DNA from: Bacteroidota bacterium
Lineage (GTDB): Bacteria; Bacteroidota; Bacteroidia; Palsa-948
NCBI GenBank assembly: GCA_003164895.1
Contig: PLUL01000072.1
Span: forward strand, 1 to 60,408
Length of the DNA stretch: 60,408 nucleotides
Reading direction: 5' to 3'
Positions 18,400 through 25,741 of the stretch are shown here, piece after piece. The translations under genes and the position numbers were made by a program. Under the pieces are notes generated by a model. It was not told where the DNA came from. It made no database searches and worked only from the letters and a program-made list of their open reading frames with translations. Each line of letters opens with the position of its first letter. Position 1 is the stretch's first letter.

Positions 18400-19350
18400 T
18401 TATTTATGTTTCTTAAATGAGAAAGTATAAGCCAAAACAAGTTGCCCTTCTATAAAAGTAAAATGCTGACTTGCCTTTCCGCCTGTGGTGGTAGTGAGAA
18501 TATCCGGCAGGTTAATGTATCCGCTTTTTAGTTTCGCCAATAAAAAAAAGTGTTTGCAGAAATCAAACTGCAAACCAATATGCAATGAACCACTATATCC
18601 TGCCAAGTGATATGATTTTTTTCCTGTTGCCATATCATGCTTAGGAGGATAACCAAGTACATCAGCATCCGTATCCGGCACGACCAATCCGGCACCAACA
18701 CCACCAACTACCGAGAGAGCATCTTTTCCATTCTTCGACATCCAAATTTGTTCGAGTCGACCGATTTCAAAACTTGCATCGTTCAAACCATCGCAATGCT
18801 CAAAACCCTGAACAAAACCTTGCGGCAAAGCTTGAATGATAGATGCACCCATATTATTATCCGATCCTTCACCCACCAGAACTTCCTGATTATTGTACGT
18901 GCCAATTTGCGCAGTTCCATTCGCCTCTTTTGAAATGCTTCCAGTGAGATGTGTGGTTTGTGGAACAATATGATATTTCATATGGTCTTCGCCAAACGAA
19001 ACATAAACTTTATCGCTGAGATAATAACCTACTCGGTAATTATATTCCGGAACAGTAAAAGAAGTGAGCCCAATATATTCTTTCGAAATTGGATCGGGTT
19101 CATCCAATGCGCGCACATCGGTGATTTTAAAATTATAACCATCTCCCCAAAAACGTATATCGCTGTTCGAAAACATATCGCGGCTATAACCCCAGTAAAA
19201 GAAAAATGTTCCTTTGCGTTTGAACCATTCGCGTGTTTCGATAGTTCCTTTTGGGCGTTCAGCCGAAGTTGAGTCTTTTTTAATTTGTGCCGATGCGCAA
19301 AAGGCAACAAACAATAATGGAAGACAAACCATTAGTCTAAGTGTTCTCAT
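18400..19350 (-). CDS. Putative outer-membrane protein inside the aromatic operon
   Basis: A 316-residue protein with a clear signal peptide (ending CASAQ, about residue 22). The mature part is rich in aromatic and Gly residues in amphipathic strands (GTFFFYWGYSRDMFSN, YNYRVGYYLSDKVYVSFGEDHMKYH, GSLHIGLQFDFCKHFFLLAKLKSG). It ends with a strand typical of barrel proteins (LVLAYTFSFKKHK). I do not recognise a named family. It sits 15 bp after oah and 29 bp before had in reading order, so it is co-expressed with the ring-cleavage enzymes. A porin or outer-membrane uptake role for aromatic acids is a reasonable guess, not shown. Confidence 0.75.
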   Translation of the reverse strand: MRTLRLMVCLPLLFVAFCASAQIKKDSTSAERPKGTIETREWFKRKGTFFFYWGYSRDMFSNSDIRFWGDGYNFKITDVRALDEPDPISKEYIGLTSFTVPEYNYRVGYYLSDKVYVSFGEDHMKYHIVPQTTHLTGSISKEANGTAQIGTYNNQEVLVGEGSDNNMGASIIQALPQGFVQGFEHCDGLNDASFEIGRLEQIWMSKNGKDALSVVGGVGAGLVVPDTDADVLGYPPKHDMATGKKSYHLAGYSGSLHIGLQFDFCKHFFLLAKLKSGYINLPDILTTTTGGKASQHFTFIEGQLVLAYTFSFKKHK

Positions 19351-19379
19351 AATGTATTGTATTTTTTTTGTTATATAGA

Positions 19380-20444
19380 TTAATTAAAATCCGGTACCAT
19401 TACCGAACGTTTTGTGTATTTATGTTCCAATGTATTTTTAAACACTTCATTTATTTTCGACAAAGGAAAAGTTTGAACGAATTGTTCAATTTTTAGTTTT
19501 CCGTTTGCCACCAGTTCCAGCACTTCTGGATACAATTCCGCACGGCATCCCCATGTTCCGATAAGTTTCGCATCAAAAGCCATCAGGTTGCTGAGGCGAA
19601 CTTCCACTTTATCCATCGTGAATCCAACAATGGAAAGCGTGGAAGTGAATGTTATTAAGTTGAACGCCAAATCCTGTCCGGCTTTTGTTCCGCTAATCTC
19701 AAAAATCTTCCATCCGGTTTTCGGAGCTTTAATTTCTTTTGCAAATTCTTTCACTTTATCCTTGATGGTTTTTGAATCAAGCCCTTTAATGTTCAGAGTT
19801 GCATCCACTCCATTTGCTTTTGCAATTCCTAATTTCTCATCGTTAATATCAAGCGCAATAACTTTTGCACCAAATATTTTCGCGATGAGCGCACCATATA
19901 CTCCTACTCCGCCCACTCCGATGATAATTGCAAGGTCGCCTGATTCGAGTTCAGATTTTTTTACCACTTGGTAAGGTGTGGAGATAGCATCGGCAATTAC
20001 CGATAAAGTTTCGAGCGGATATTTTTTCAACACAGCATCGGGCACAGCGCACAAAAATTTTGATGGGACTTTTATGTGAGATGCAAATCCTCCATGAAAA
20101 TCATTTCCAGGCATGAGTTGATTTCGGCAAATGTTGCTTCGTCCTTTTTTGCAGAGTTCACATTCTCCGCAAGGAAGCACGGCAGGAATGATGACGGGTT
20201 TGTTAAGCCATTTTGCATCTCCGCCAACTACAATTCCGCTGATTTCATGCCCGAGCGTAAGCGGAAGCGCATGTTTTGTTTGAACGCCATAATGCCAGAA
20301 ACTTATATCTGTATGACATACACCGCATCCTGCAACTTTCACCAGCACTTCGCCTTCAGCCAGATCAGGGAAATTTATTTCCGAAAGTTTGAACTCTTTA
20401 TTGAGTTCTGTCATTTGCCATTGCTTAATTTTTGTATTGCTCAT
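19380..20444 (-). CDS. had: 6-hydroxycyclohex-1-ene-1-carbonyl-CoA dehydrogenase (Zn alcohol dehydrogenase family)
   Basis: Oxidises the Dch product to 6-oxocyclohex-1-ene-1-carbonyl-CoA with NAD+. The 354-residue protein shows the medium-chain dehydrogenase layout. Catalytic zinc ligands are in GCGVCHTDISFW and GHEISG. Structural zinc cysteines are in CGECELCKKGRSNIC. The Rossmann motif is IIGVGGVGVYGA and is followed by a helix ending in VIALDIND, whose Asp favours NAD over NADP. The substrate is assigned by position: it lies between oah and a thiolase in an operon that also has dch and bcrD, as in Thauera and Azoarcus. By motif alone it is only a zinc alcohol dehydrogenase. Confidence 0.9.
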   Translation of the reverse strand: MSNTKIKQWQMTELNKEFKLSEINFPDLAEGEVLVKVAGCGVCHTDISFWHYGVQTKHALPLTLGHEISGIVVGGDAKWLNKPVIIPAVLPCGECELCKKGRSNICRNQLMPGNDFHGGFASHIKVPSKFLCAVPDAVLKKYPLETLSVIADAISTPYQVVKKSELESGDLAIIIGVGGVGVYGALIAKIFGAKVIALDINDEKLGIAKANGVDATLNIKGLDSKTIKDKVKEFAKEIKAPKTGWKIFEISGTKAGQDLAFNLITFTSTLSIVGFTMDKVEVRLSNLMAFDAKLIGTWGCRAELYPEVLELVANGKLKIEQFVQTFPLSKINEVFKNTLEHKYTKRSVMVPDFN

Positions 20445-20447
20445 ATT

Positions 20448-21668
20448 CTATAAGTTTGGATTTTCAAATAAGATTGCTGTTCCTTGTCCTCCGCCAATGC
20501 AAGCCGAAGCAATTCCATATTTCACTTTTCTCAAATTCATTTCTCTTGAAATCGTAAGCGACAAACGTCCGCCCGTAGCAGCGAGAGGATGACCGATTGC
20601 AATTGCACCTCCGTTTACATTGCATTTATTTCTGTCAAGACCAAGTTCTCTTTCGCATCCGATAAATTGCGCTGCGAACGCTTCATTGATTTCAACCAAT
20701 CCGATATCAGAAATTTTCAATCCTGTCATTTCAAGAATTAATTTTATTGCAGGAACCGGACCTAATCCCATCACACTCGGATCAAGTGCGCTGGTTGCTG
20801 ATGCGATAACTTTTGTAAGTGGTTTCAGATTTTTATCTTTCACAGAATTTTTATGAGCTACCACCACCATTGCTGAACCATCTACTATTCCGCTTGAGTT
20901 GGCTGCCGTCTGCACTCCGTCTTTCACAAAAACCGAAGGAAGCTTTGCCATATCTTCCAAAGTTGAAGCGCGAATATGTTCATCCTTTGCAAAATCTTTT
21001 ACTCCTCTCGGCAAAAAAACTTTTCTTGGTTTCAATCCTTCCGCTTCAAACATGGTGGAATTCATAGGAAGAATTTCATCCTTGTAAAATCCTCTTTCCA
21101 CCGCAGCAATTGCTCTGTCCACAGAAAGTTTTCCAAACTCATTCGCATCGTTCTTTGTGATGCCATGTTTCTTGGCAACATTTTCAGCTGTGCATCCCAT
21201 CGGAACCGCAGCCGTATCATTCAGCGCTTCCCAAAGCATATCCACAAATCCGGGCTTGCCAAGCGCATATCCCATTCTGTTTCCGAAAGCTGCCGTTGGC
21301 GATAGCGACATGTTTTCTGTACCGCCGCAAAGTGCAACGCTTGCTTTTCCCAATGAAATTTGTTCAGCACCCGCGATGATAGTTTCAAAACCAGAACCGC
21401 AAATCCTTTGCAACATCACGGCAGGAATTCCAAAAGGAATACCCGCATACAAACCAATATGACGCGGAAGAAAATAAGTATCAGGTGAACTTTGTCCGAT
21501 ATTTGCGGCAAAAACCTGATCGATATCCGTTGGCTTTACTCCCGATTTTTCCATGGCGGCTTTCGCTGCATAAATTCCAAGATCCGTAGGAGAAACCTGT
21601 CCGATTGTGCCGCATAATTTTCCAAAGGGCGTACGCATTCCGTTCACCAAATAGATGTCATCGTACAT
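20448..21668 (-). CDS. Thiolase (acetyl-CoA acyltransferase), probably for 3-oxopimeloyl-CoA
   Basis: Cleaves 3-oxoacyl-CoA with CoA. The nucleophile Cys lies in QRICGSGFE. The C-terminal catalytic His and Cys lie in NVNGGAIAIGHPLAATGG and ASACIGGGQGTA. The ATG at 21668 gives the usual thiolase start (MYDDIYLVNGMRTPFGK); an in-frame ATG at 21707 would add 13 residues and is not excluded. It is 3 bp upstream of had. In the pathway, Oah gives 3-hydroxypimeloyl-CoA, a dehydrogenase makes the 3-oxo form, and this enzyme would yield glutaryl-CoA and acetyl-CoA. The substrate is inferred from the operon. Confidence 0.88.
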   Translation of the reverse strand: MYDDIYLVNGMRTPFGKLCGTIGQVSPTDLGIYAAKAAMEKSGVKPTDIDQVFAANIGQSSPDTYFLPRHIGLYAGIPFGIPAVMLQRICGSGFETIIAGAEQISLGKASVALCGGTENMSLSPTAAFGNRMGYALGKPGFVDMLWEALNDTAAVPMGCTAENVAKKHGITKNDANEFGKLSVDRAIAAVERGFYKDEILPMNSTMFEAEGLKPRKVFLPRGVKDFAKDEHIRASTLEDMAKLPSVFVKDGVQTAANSSGIVDGSAMVVVAHKNSVKDKNLKPLTKVIASATSALDPSVMGLGPVPAIKLILEMTGLKISDIGLVEINEAFAAQFIGCERELGLDRNKCNVNGGAIAIGHPLAATGGRLSLTISREMNLRKVKYGIASACIGGGQGTAILFENPNL

Positions 21669-21715
21669 TATTCCGATACCTTTTTCTTTGTTGTGAAATC
21701 CTTTCATAAATTATT

Positions 21716-23560
21716 TTATTTAATGGTTGCTGTTGATTTTTCAATTGAATCAGATTTTACAGTTGAATCTTTCGCGTATAACGCCGCGCCAAACGAAACG
21801 ACAAACTGAGATTTTTCTACCACTCCAACTTCTTTTTTGTAACGCTCCTGCAACAAAGTTTTTAAAACTGGATGATGCGCGATGACTCCGCCGATTAAAT
21901 AAATTGGCGCAGTGAAATCAATTTTCAATTTCGTTATGCGATTAACAATAGAAATATAAATTCCCTTTGCAATATTTTCGATTGGCAGTCCTTCAAACAT
22001 CCAACTCATAATTTCTGTTTTTGCAAACACAGTACAAAAACTATTTAGTTCCTTGCTGAAAGTTGATTTGCCTGCGAGGTCGCTCATGTCGGTGATGCGA
22101 ATGTCTGCGCGTTCCGCTACTTCAGTTATGAATGAACCGGTTCCCGAAGCGCATTTATCGTTCAGATAAAAATTCTCAATATTATTATCTGCTTTGCATT
22201 TTATCACTTTAATATCTTCTCCGCCAATATCAATTATATTTTTTGCTCCCGGAAAATATTTAGAAACACCAAGTGCAGCGCAATTCAATTCCGTTTTAAC
22301 AACATCTGCATCCGGAAAATGTTTGCGTCCGTAACCTGTGGCGCAGGTATGAGAAATCGGATATTCTTTTTTAACCGCTTCTATCACATGCCGAACCGAT
22401 ATCTTATCGCGATTCAGAGTTTTAAGTGCAGTTTGAAAAACAATTTTCTCATTCTCATCTATCACAGAAAACTTTGTATAGGCTGAACCAAGGTCAACTC
22501 CGAGAAAATAATTATGCGCTTTAGAATTTCCATTCATCGAAGGCATATCCTTCGATATTAAATTCTGAGCGATGGCAACTTTAGCCGGTTGAATGGAAGA
22601 AGAATAATTTTTATCCGACATCGCTTTCACCATGTTCGTGAAAGTGAGATTAAGCGAAGTTCTTATATAATGTTTTCTGCCATACTCAACAATTTTTCCG
22701 TTCAGATAATCAATTTCTGTAGGACGATTGTTCAGCAGATCGACTGCCAGCGAAGGAAAGTGATTTCCTGCTTTGCCGAGGTAGCGAAGACATTTCCTGA
22801 CGAAATCATCTTCAAATTTTATTTTTTCAGCTGCTGCAACTTCTACGGCTTCTTCAATTATTTGCTCTACAAGTTCAACCGTGTCTGAATTGCTCATTGC
22901 TTCCGCCATCGTCATTCTTCCAACTCCACACAACGCACTGAGCGATGCGTTTAAAATTGTTTTTTCCCAAGTGGCTTTCAGTAATTCAAACGATGTGATG
23001 GGTTTTGTTTCGAGTGAAACATTTTTCAGAAGTGCACAAATTTCTTCCACTTCTATTATTCTTGAATCATCTACAGAAGCCAAATAATTTGGCGGAGTGA
23101 AGAAAGTAACTTTCGTAATGTTTGGTGCGGTAAGATTTCCTGCATAATTAATTACCATTCTGAGTGCTCGGCTTTCTCCAATAACATCCGACACCATTTT
23201 TTCCACATCAATTCCATTCATGGCGCAAATAACTCCCATTGAAGTGTTGCTGAATTTCGCAATCTCTTTCATTGCTGCTGGAAGATGGGTTGTCTTCAAA
23301 CTCACGACCAATAAATCGGGATGAAATTTTTCAAGTTCAGCAATGGAACTATAAACATTTTTGAAGGAAGTTTTCTTTTCAATGCAACCGATAAGCGTAA
23401 CGCCATCTTTTTTTATAAGATTGGTTTTCATTTTATCTAGGTCGCAAACAGCGACTTCCAATCCGGCTTCCTGCAAATGAACCGCGAGAATCATTCCCAC
23501 CGGACCGATGCCAATAACGGCAACTTTTTTCTTTTGATTATCTGATAATATATCTTTCAT
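21716..23560 (-). CDS. Fusion protein: PanE/ApbA-type 2-oxoacid reductase + BadF/BcrA/HgdC-type ATPase
   Basis: A 614-residue fusion of two complete enzymes. Residues 11-315 look like ketopantoate reductase: Rossmann motif GIGPVG at 17-22, WEKTILNASL around 198 with the family's catalytic Lys200 and Asn204, and NNRPTEIDYLNG near 277-288. Residues 349-597 are an ATPase of the family that drives benzoyl-CoA reductase and 2-hydroxyacyl-CoA dehydratase. They show FLGVDLGSAYTK (phosphate loop), IIDIGGEDIK, the [4Fe-4S] cysteines Cys470 (KCASGTGSF) and Cys509 (FCTVFAKTE), and YLIGGV. A Ser/Lys/Asn-containing linker (about 318-348) joins them. PanE-like enzymes can reduce 2-oxoacids to 2-hydroxyacids; HgdC-like ATPases activate 2-hydroxyacyl-CoA dehydratases. 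The fusion may therefore couple the two steps. It is encoded close to the HgdB-like subunit at 24103. Confidence 0.85.
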   Translation of the reverse strand: MKDILSDNQKKKVAVIGIGPVGMILAVHLQEAGLEVAVCDLDKMKTNLIKKDGVTLIGCIEKKTSFKNVYSSIAELEKFHPDLLVVSLKTTHLPAAMKEIAKFSNTSMGVICAMNGIDVEKMVSDVIGESRALRMVINYAGNLTAPNITKVTFFTPPNYLASVDDSRIIEVEEICALLKNVSLETKPITSFELLKATWEKTILNASLSALCGVGRMTMAEAMSNSDTVELVEQIIEEAVEVAAAEKIKFEDDFVRKCLRYLGKAGNHFPSLAVDLLNNRPTEIDYLNGKIVEYGRKHYIRTSLNLTFTNMVKAMSDKNYSSSIQPAKVAIAQNLISKDMPSMNGNSKAHNYFLGVDLGSAYTKFSVIDENEKIVFQTALKTLNRDKISVRHVIEAVKKEYPISHTCATGYGRKHFPDADVVKTELNCAALGVSKYFPGAKNIIDIGGEDIKVIKCKADNNIENFYLNDKCASGTGSFITEVAERADIRITDMSDLAGKSTFSKELNSFCTVFAKTEIMSWMFEGLPIENIAKGIYISIVNRITKLKIDFTAPIYLIGGVIAHHPVLKTLLQERYKKEVGVVEKSQFVVSFGAALYAKDSTVKSDSIEKSTATIK

Positions 23561-23623
23561 AAAATAAGTTTAGTATTATTTTGATTTATGAATCTTCTCG
23601 ACCAAAATTGGAGACCGTTATGC

Positions 23624-24076
23624 CTAAATATTCTTAATAAAATAAATCTCTTCATCGGCAGGAATATTTTCACCGTGTTGCTTGCGAAGCAATAGCTTGT
23701 ATTTCTCAATAATTCCTGACGAATTATTTTCCGAAATTTCAGTATTGATAATTGTTGCTGATTTTATTTGTGATGAACCATCTTCTATCTGGCGATTCAC
23801 CAATTTCAAACAACCGGAAAGACATCTGCCAAGTTCTGAAATACTTCGAGGACAAAAACAACCTTCCTCCGGAGTTAATTTATAATCGGGTTGTTCGAGT
23901 AATTTTTTATTCGGGAAAATTAATGCAACCGGATTTTCTTTTTCATCTTCACTAACTGCAACGTATTTTATATAATGACAGGTCTCTCCAATCAGTTTTC
24001 CTAAATCAGCAGGGCTGATTTTTTCTCCGGTAGAAAGTTTATATATCCGGTTTTCAAAAGATCTTTTTTCGTTCAT
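23624..24076 (-). CDS. Free-standing acyl-CoA-ligase C-terminal-domain-like protein
   Basis: This 150-residue protein lacks any AMP-binding core. It resembles the C-terminal cap domain of long-chain acyl-CoA ligases: RIYKLSTGEKISPADL matches the A8 hinge region (loop after the Asp-Arg hinge), IKYVAVSEDEKENPVALIFPN matches the following strand pair, and KLVNRQIEDGSSQIKSATIIN matches the last helices. An insertion with four cysteines (CFCPRSISELGRCLSGC) is present. The C-terminus ends in YKLLLRKQHG, near where ligases carry TPTMKLKR. There is no full-length ligase next to it. It may complement an unlinked ligase or serve a new binding role. The domain call is from memory of the family; moderately sure. 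Confidence 0.6.
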   Translation of the reverse strand: MNEKRSFENRIYKLSTGEKISPADLGKLIGETCHYIKYVAVSEDEKENPVALIFPNKKLLEQPDYKLTPEEGCFCPRSISELGRCLSGCLKLVNRQIEDGSSQIKSATIINTEISENNSSGIIEKYKLLLRKQHGENIPADEEIYFIKNI

Positions 24077-24102
24077 GTTATTCTTTTTTACAATACGAAA
24101 AA

Positions 24103-25323
24103 TTAATGACTTAACACTTTGGAACTTTCTATCTGTTCAAGAAAAGTTTCGATTTTTGTTGTGCTTTGTCCTTCGGAATAAAATCTTAAATCGCACAAAT
24201 CCGCTTCAATTACCAACGTTGGAATTCCAAGTTTCTCGGATATTCTTTGAGGCATTCCAAAGCGCGAATTGGAATTATTAGCGCAGGTTTTTGCATCATG
24301 AAATATCATTCCGTCAATACGAAAATCTTTTACCAATCGAGCCAAGATTTTTTCTTTTGCATCTTCACTTCTGTTAATAAAAATTTCTGTGTATGCTTTT
24401 GCTGATGATTCAAAAGGATTTTTTTCATCGAACGCATCAAATACCCAACTGTTACAATAAGTGGAAGCAACAACTGCCGCTTTGTTTTCAATAAATAATT
24501 CTGACATCGGTCTTAGTTTGCCCCAAATTGGCATTCCATCCCAATAAATCCGACTGTTTTCTTCAGCAAGAAATCCAATCTTTTGAGAAACATTTCCTTC
24601 CAATTCTTTTAGCAATGCTGCATAATAATCTTTGGCAACTTGTGTTCCGCGTAAAACCACAATCGGTCCCATGTGAATGGTGGCGTCAAAAAAACTTATA
24701 GGTGCAGGAGAATTTGTTGCAGTCCATAATACTTTTTTCCAAAGGTCAGTTGCTTCTTTACTGAGCTTTAATACTTCGCGAAAACGGTCAATATCAAATT
24801 TCTTTCCGCTGGCTTTTTCGCACGCAGGAATTAGCGCTTTGAATTGTGCGCTGACATCGACAATATGCGTATCGGTTACTTCGTCCACATGGCGCGGTGG
24901 AGTAATTCCGGCAATCGGACAATTCATTTCTTTGGCAAAGTAATTCATCCAATCCTGAACTTCACGACATTGATTTGTGTTGTAAACAATCAGGTCGGGT
25001 TTCGGCGCGCCTTTCAAGCCATAATGTTCTTGCAGAGGAGTTTGTTTTTTAAGATATGAACCAATATCCGCAGTGAGATAAGAACAAATATCATTGTTGT
25101 AACCGAGCTTTGTACTTTCAGGAATAAAATCACCTGCCGTGCGTGTGGCGCCGAGTAACGCTCCATGATTTTCTGGAAAATGAACCTCGAAACCGAATGA
25201 GCGCAGCAATTCAGCAGGTCCTACGCTGGTACACCATGCCATTTTTTTAGAGGTGTCTTTCATTCCAAGGAAATAACTTGTCATTACTTCCTTTAACAAT
25301 TTTGCCGATTGAATTTTATACAT
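24103..25323 (-). CDS. HgdB/BcrB-like iron-sulfur subunit (2-hydroxyacyl-CoA dehydratase D-component family), without partner subunit
   Basis: A 406-residue member of the family of benzoyl-CoA reductase BcrB/BcrC, HgdA/HgdB and the double-cubane protein YjiM/DCCP. Cysteines at the usual cluster positions are Cys80 (NNDICSYL), Cys119 (NTNQCREV) and Cys347 (AKTCANN). Five more cysteines occur (31, 135, 168, about 282, 377). The C-terminal LVIEADLCDLRFYSEGQ matches the family's substrate/cluster region. Dehydratases and benzoyl-CoA reductase need two different subunits. Here only one is present, but a partner ATPase is fused to PanE two genes downstream. A homodimeric DCCP-like reductase is one reading; an alternative partner for BcrB or BcrC is another. 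Confidence 0.85.
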   Translation of the reverse strand: MYKIQSAKLLKEVMTSYFLGMKDTSKKMAWCTSVGPAELLRSFGFEVHFPENHGALLGATRTAGDFIPESTKLGYNNDICSYLTADIGSYLKKQTPLQEHYGLKGAPKPDLIVYNTNQCREVQDWMNYFAKEMNCPIAGITPPRHVDEVTDTHIVDVSAQFKALIPACEKASGKKFDIDRFREVLKLSKEATDLWKKVLWTATNSPAPISFFDATIHMGPIVVLRGTQVAKDYYAALLKELEGNVSQKIGFLAEENSRIYWDGMPIWGKLRPMSELFIENKAAVVASTYCNSWVFDAFDEKNPFESSAKAYTEIFINRSEDAKEKILARLVKDFRIDGMIFHDAKTCANNSNSRFGMPQRISEKLGIPTLVIEADLCDLRFYSEGQSTTKIETFLEQIESSKVLSH

Positions 25324-25339
25324 ACTTTTTTATTTTTAT

Positions 25340-25723
25340 TTATTTTAATGTCAACGAATGGTCTAATTCAATTTTTTTTGAAAGAGTATCTATTGATTTT
25401 ATCACATAAGTTAAATTGCCTGAATTAATCAGCTTTTCTCCTACATAATCTTTTGGCTTGAAAACATATTCTCGTTTTTTATTGTCTCGAAATTTTATAG
25501 CTCCTTTGGAATAAGCAACTTTAATTTTCACCCATTTTGTTTGTGAATTTGGAGCCAACGAAGGATAAGAAATTTTAGTTCCAGCCAGTTCCACATTCAC
25601 ATCTGATAAAATCATTTCGGTAGAATTCCTTAATGAAAAATTCAAATGCTTGTTATCAGACTGAAAATTACATAGCAAAAAAACAGAAATACTTATTAAT
25701 AATATTTTCAGTAATTTTTGCAT
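25340..25723 (-). CDS. Small exported protein of unknown function in the aromatic operon
   Basis: A 127-residue protein with a hydrophobic N-terminus (MQKLLKILLISISVFLLCNF), consistent with a signal peptide. The Cys at about 18 is preceded by Leu, a poor lipobox, so lipidation is uncertain. The mature part is predicted beta-rich (LNFSLRNST, VNVELAGTKISYPS, KREYVFKPKDYVG). I do not recognise it. It lies 16-18 bp from its neighbours, the HgdB-like subunit and the acyl-CoA synthetase, so it belongs to the operon. A cell-envelope protein between cytosolic enzymes is odd. Confidence 0.7.
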   Translation of the reverse strand: MQKLLKILLISISVFLLCNFQSDNKHLNFSLRNSTEMILSDVNVELAGTKISYPSLAPNSQTKWVKIKVAYSKGAIKFRDNKKREYVFKPKDYVGEKLINSGNLTYVIKSIDTLSKKIELDHSLTLK

Positions 25724-25741
25724 TATGCTGTTTTTTTTATT

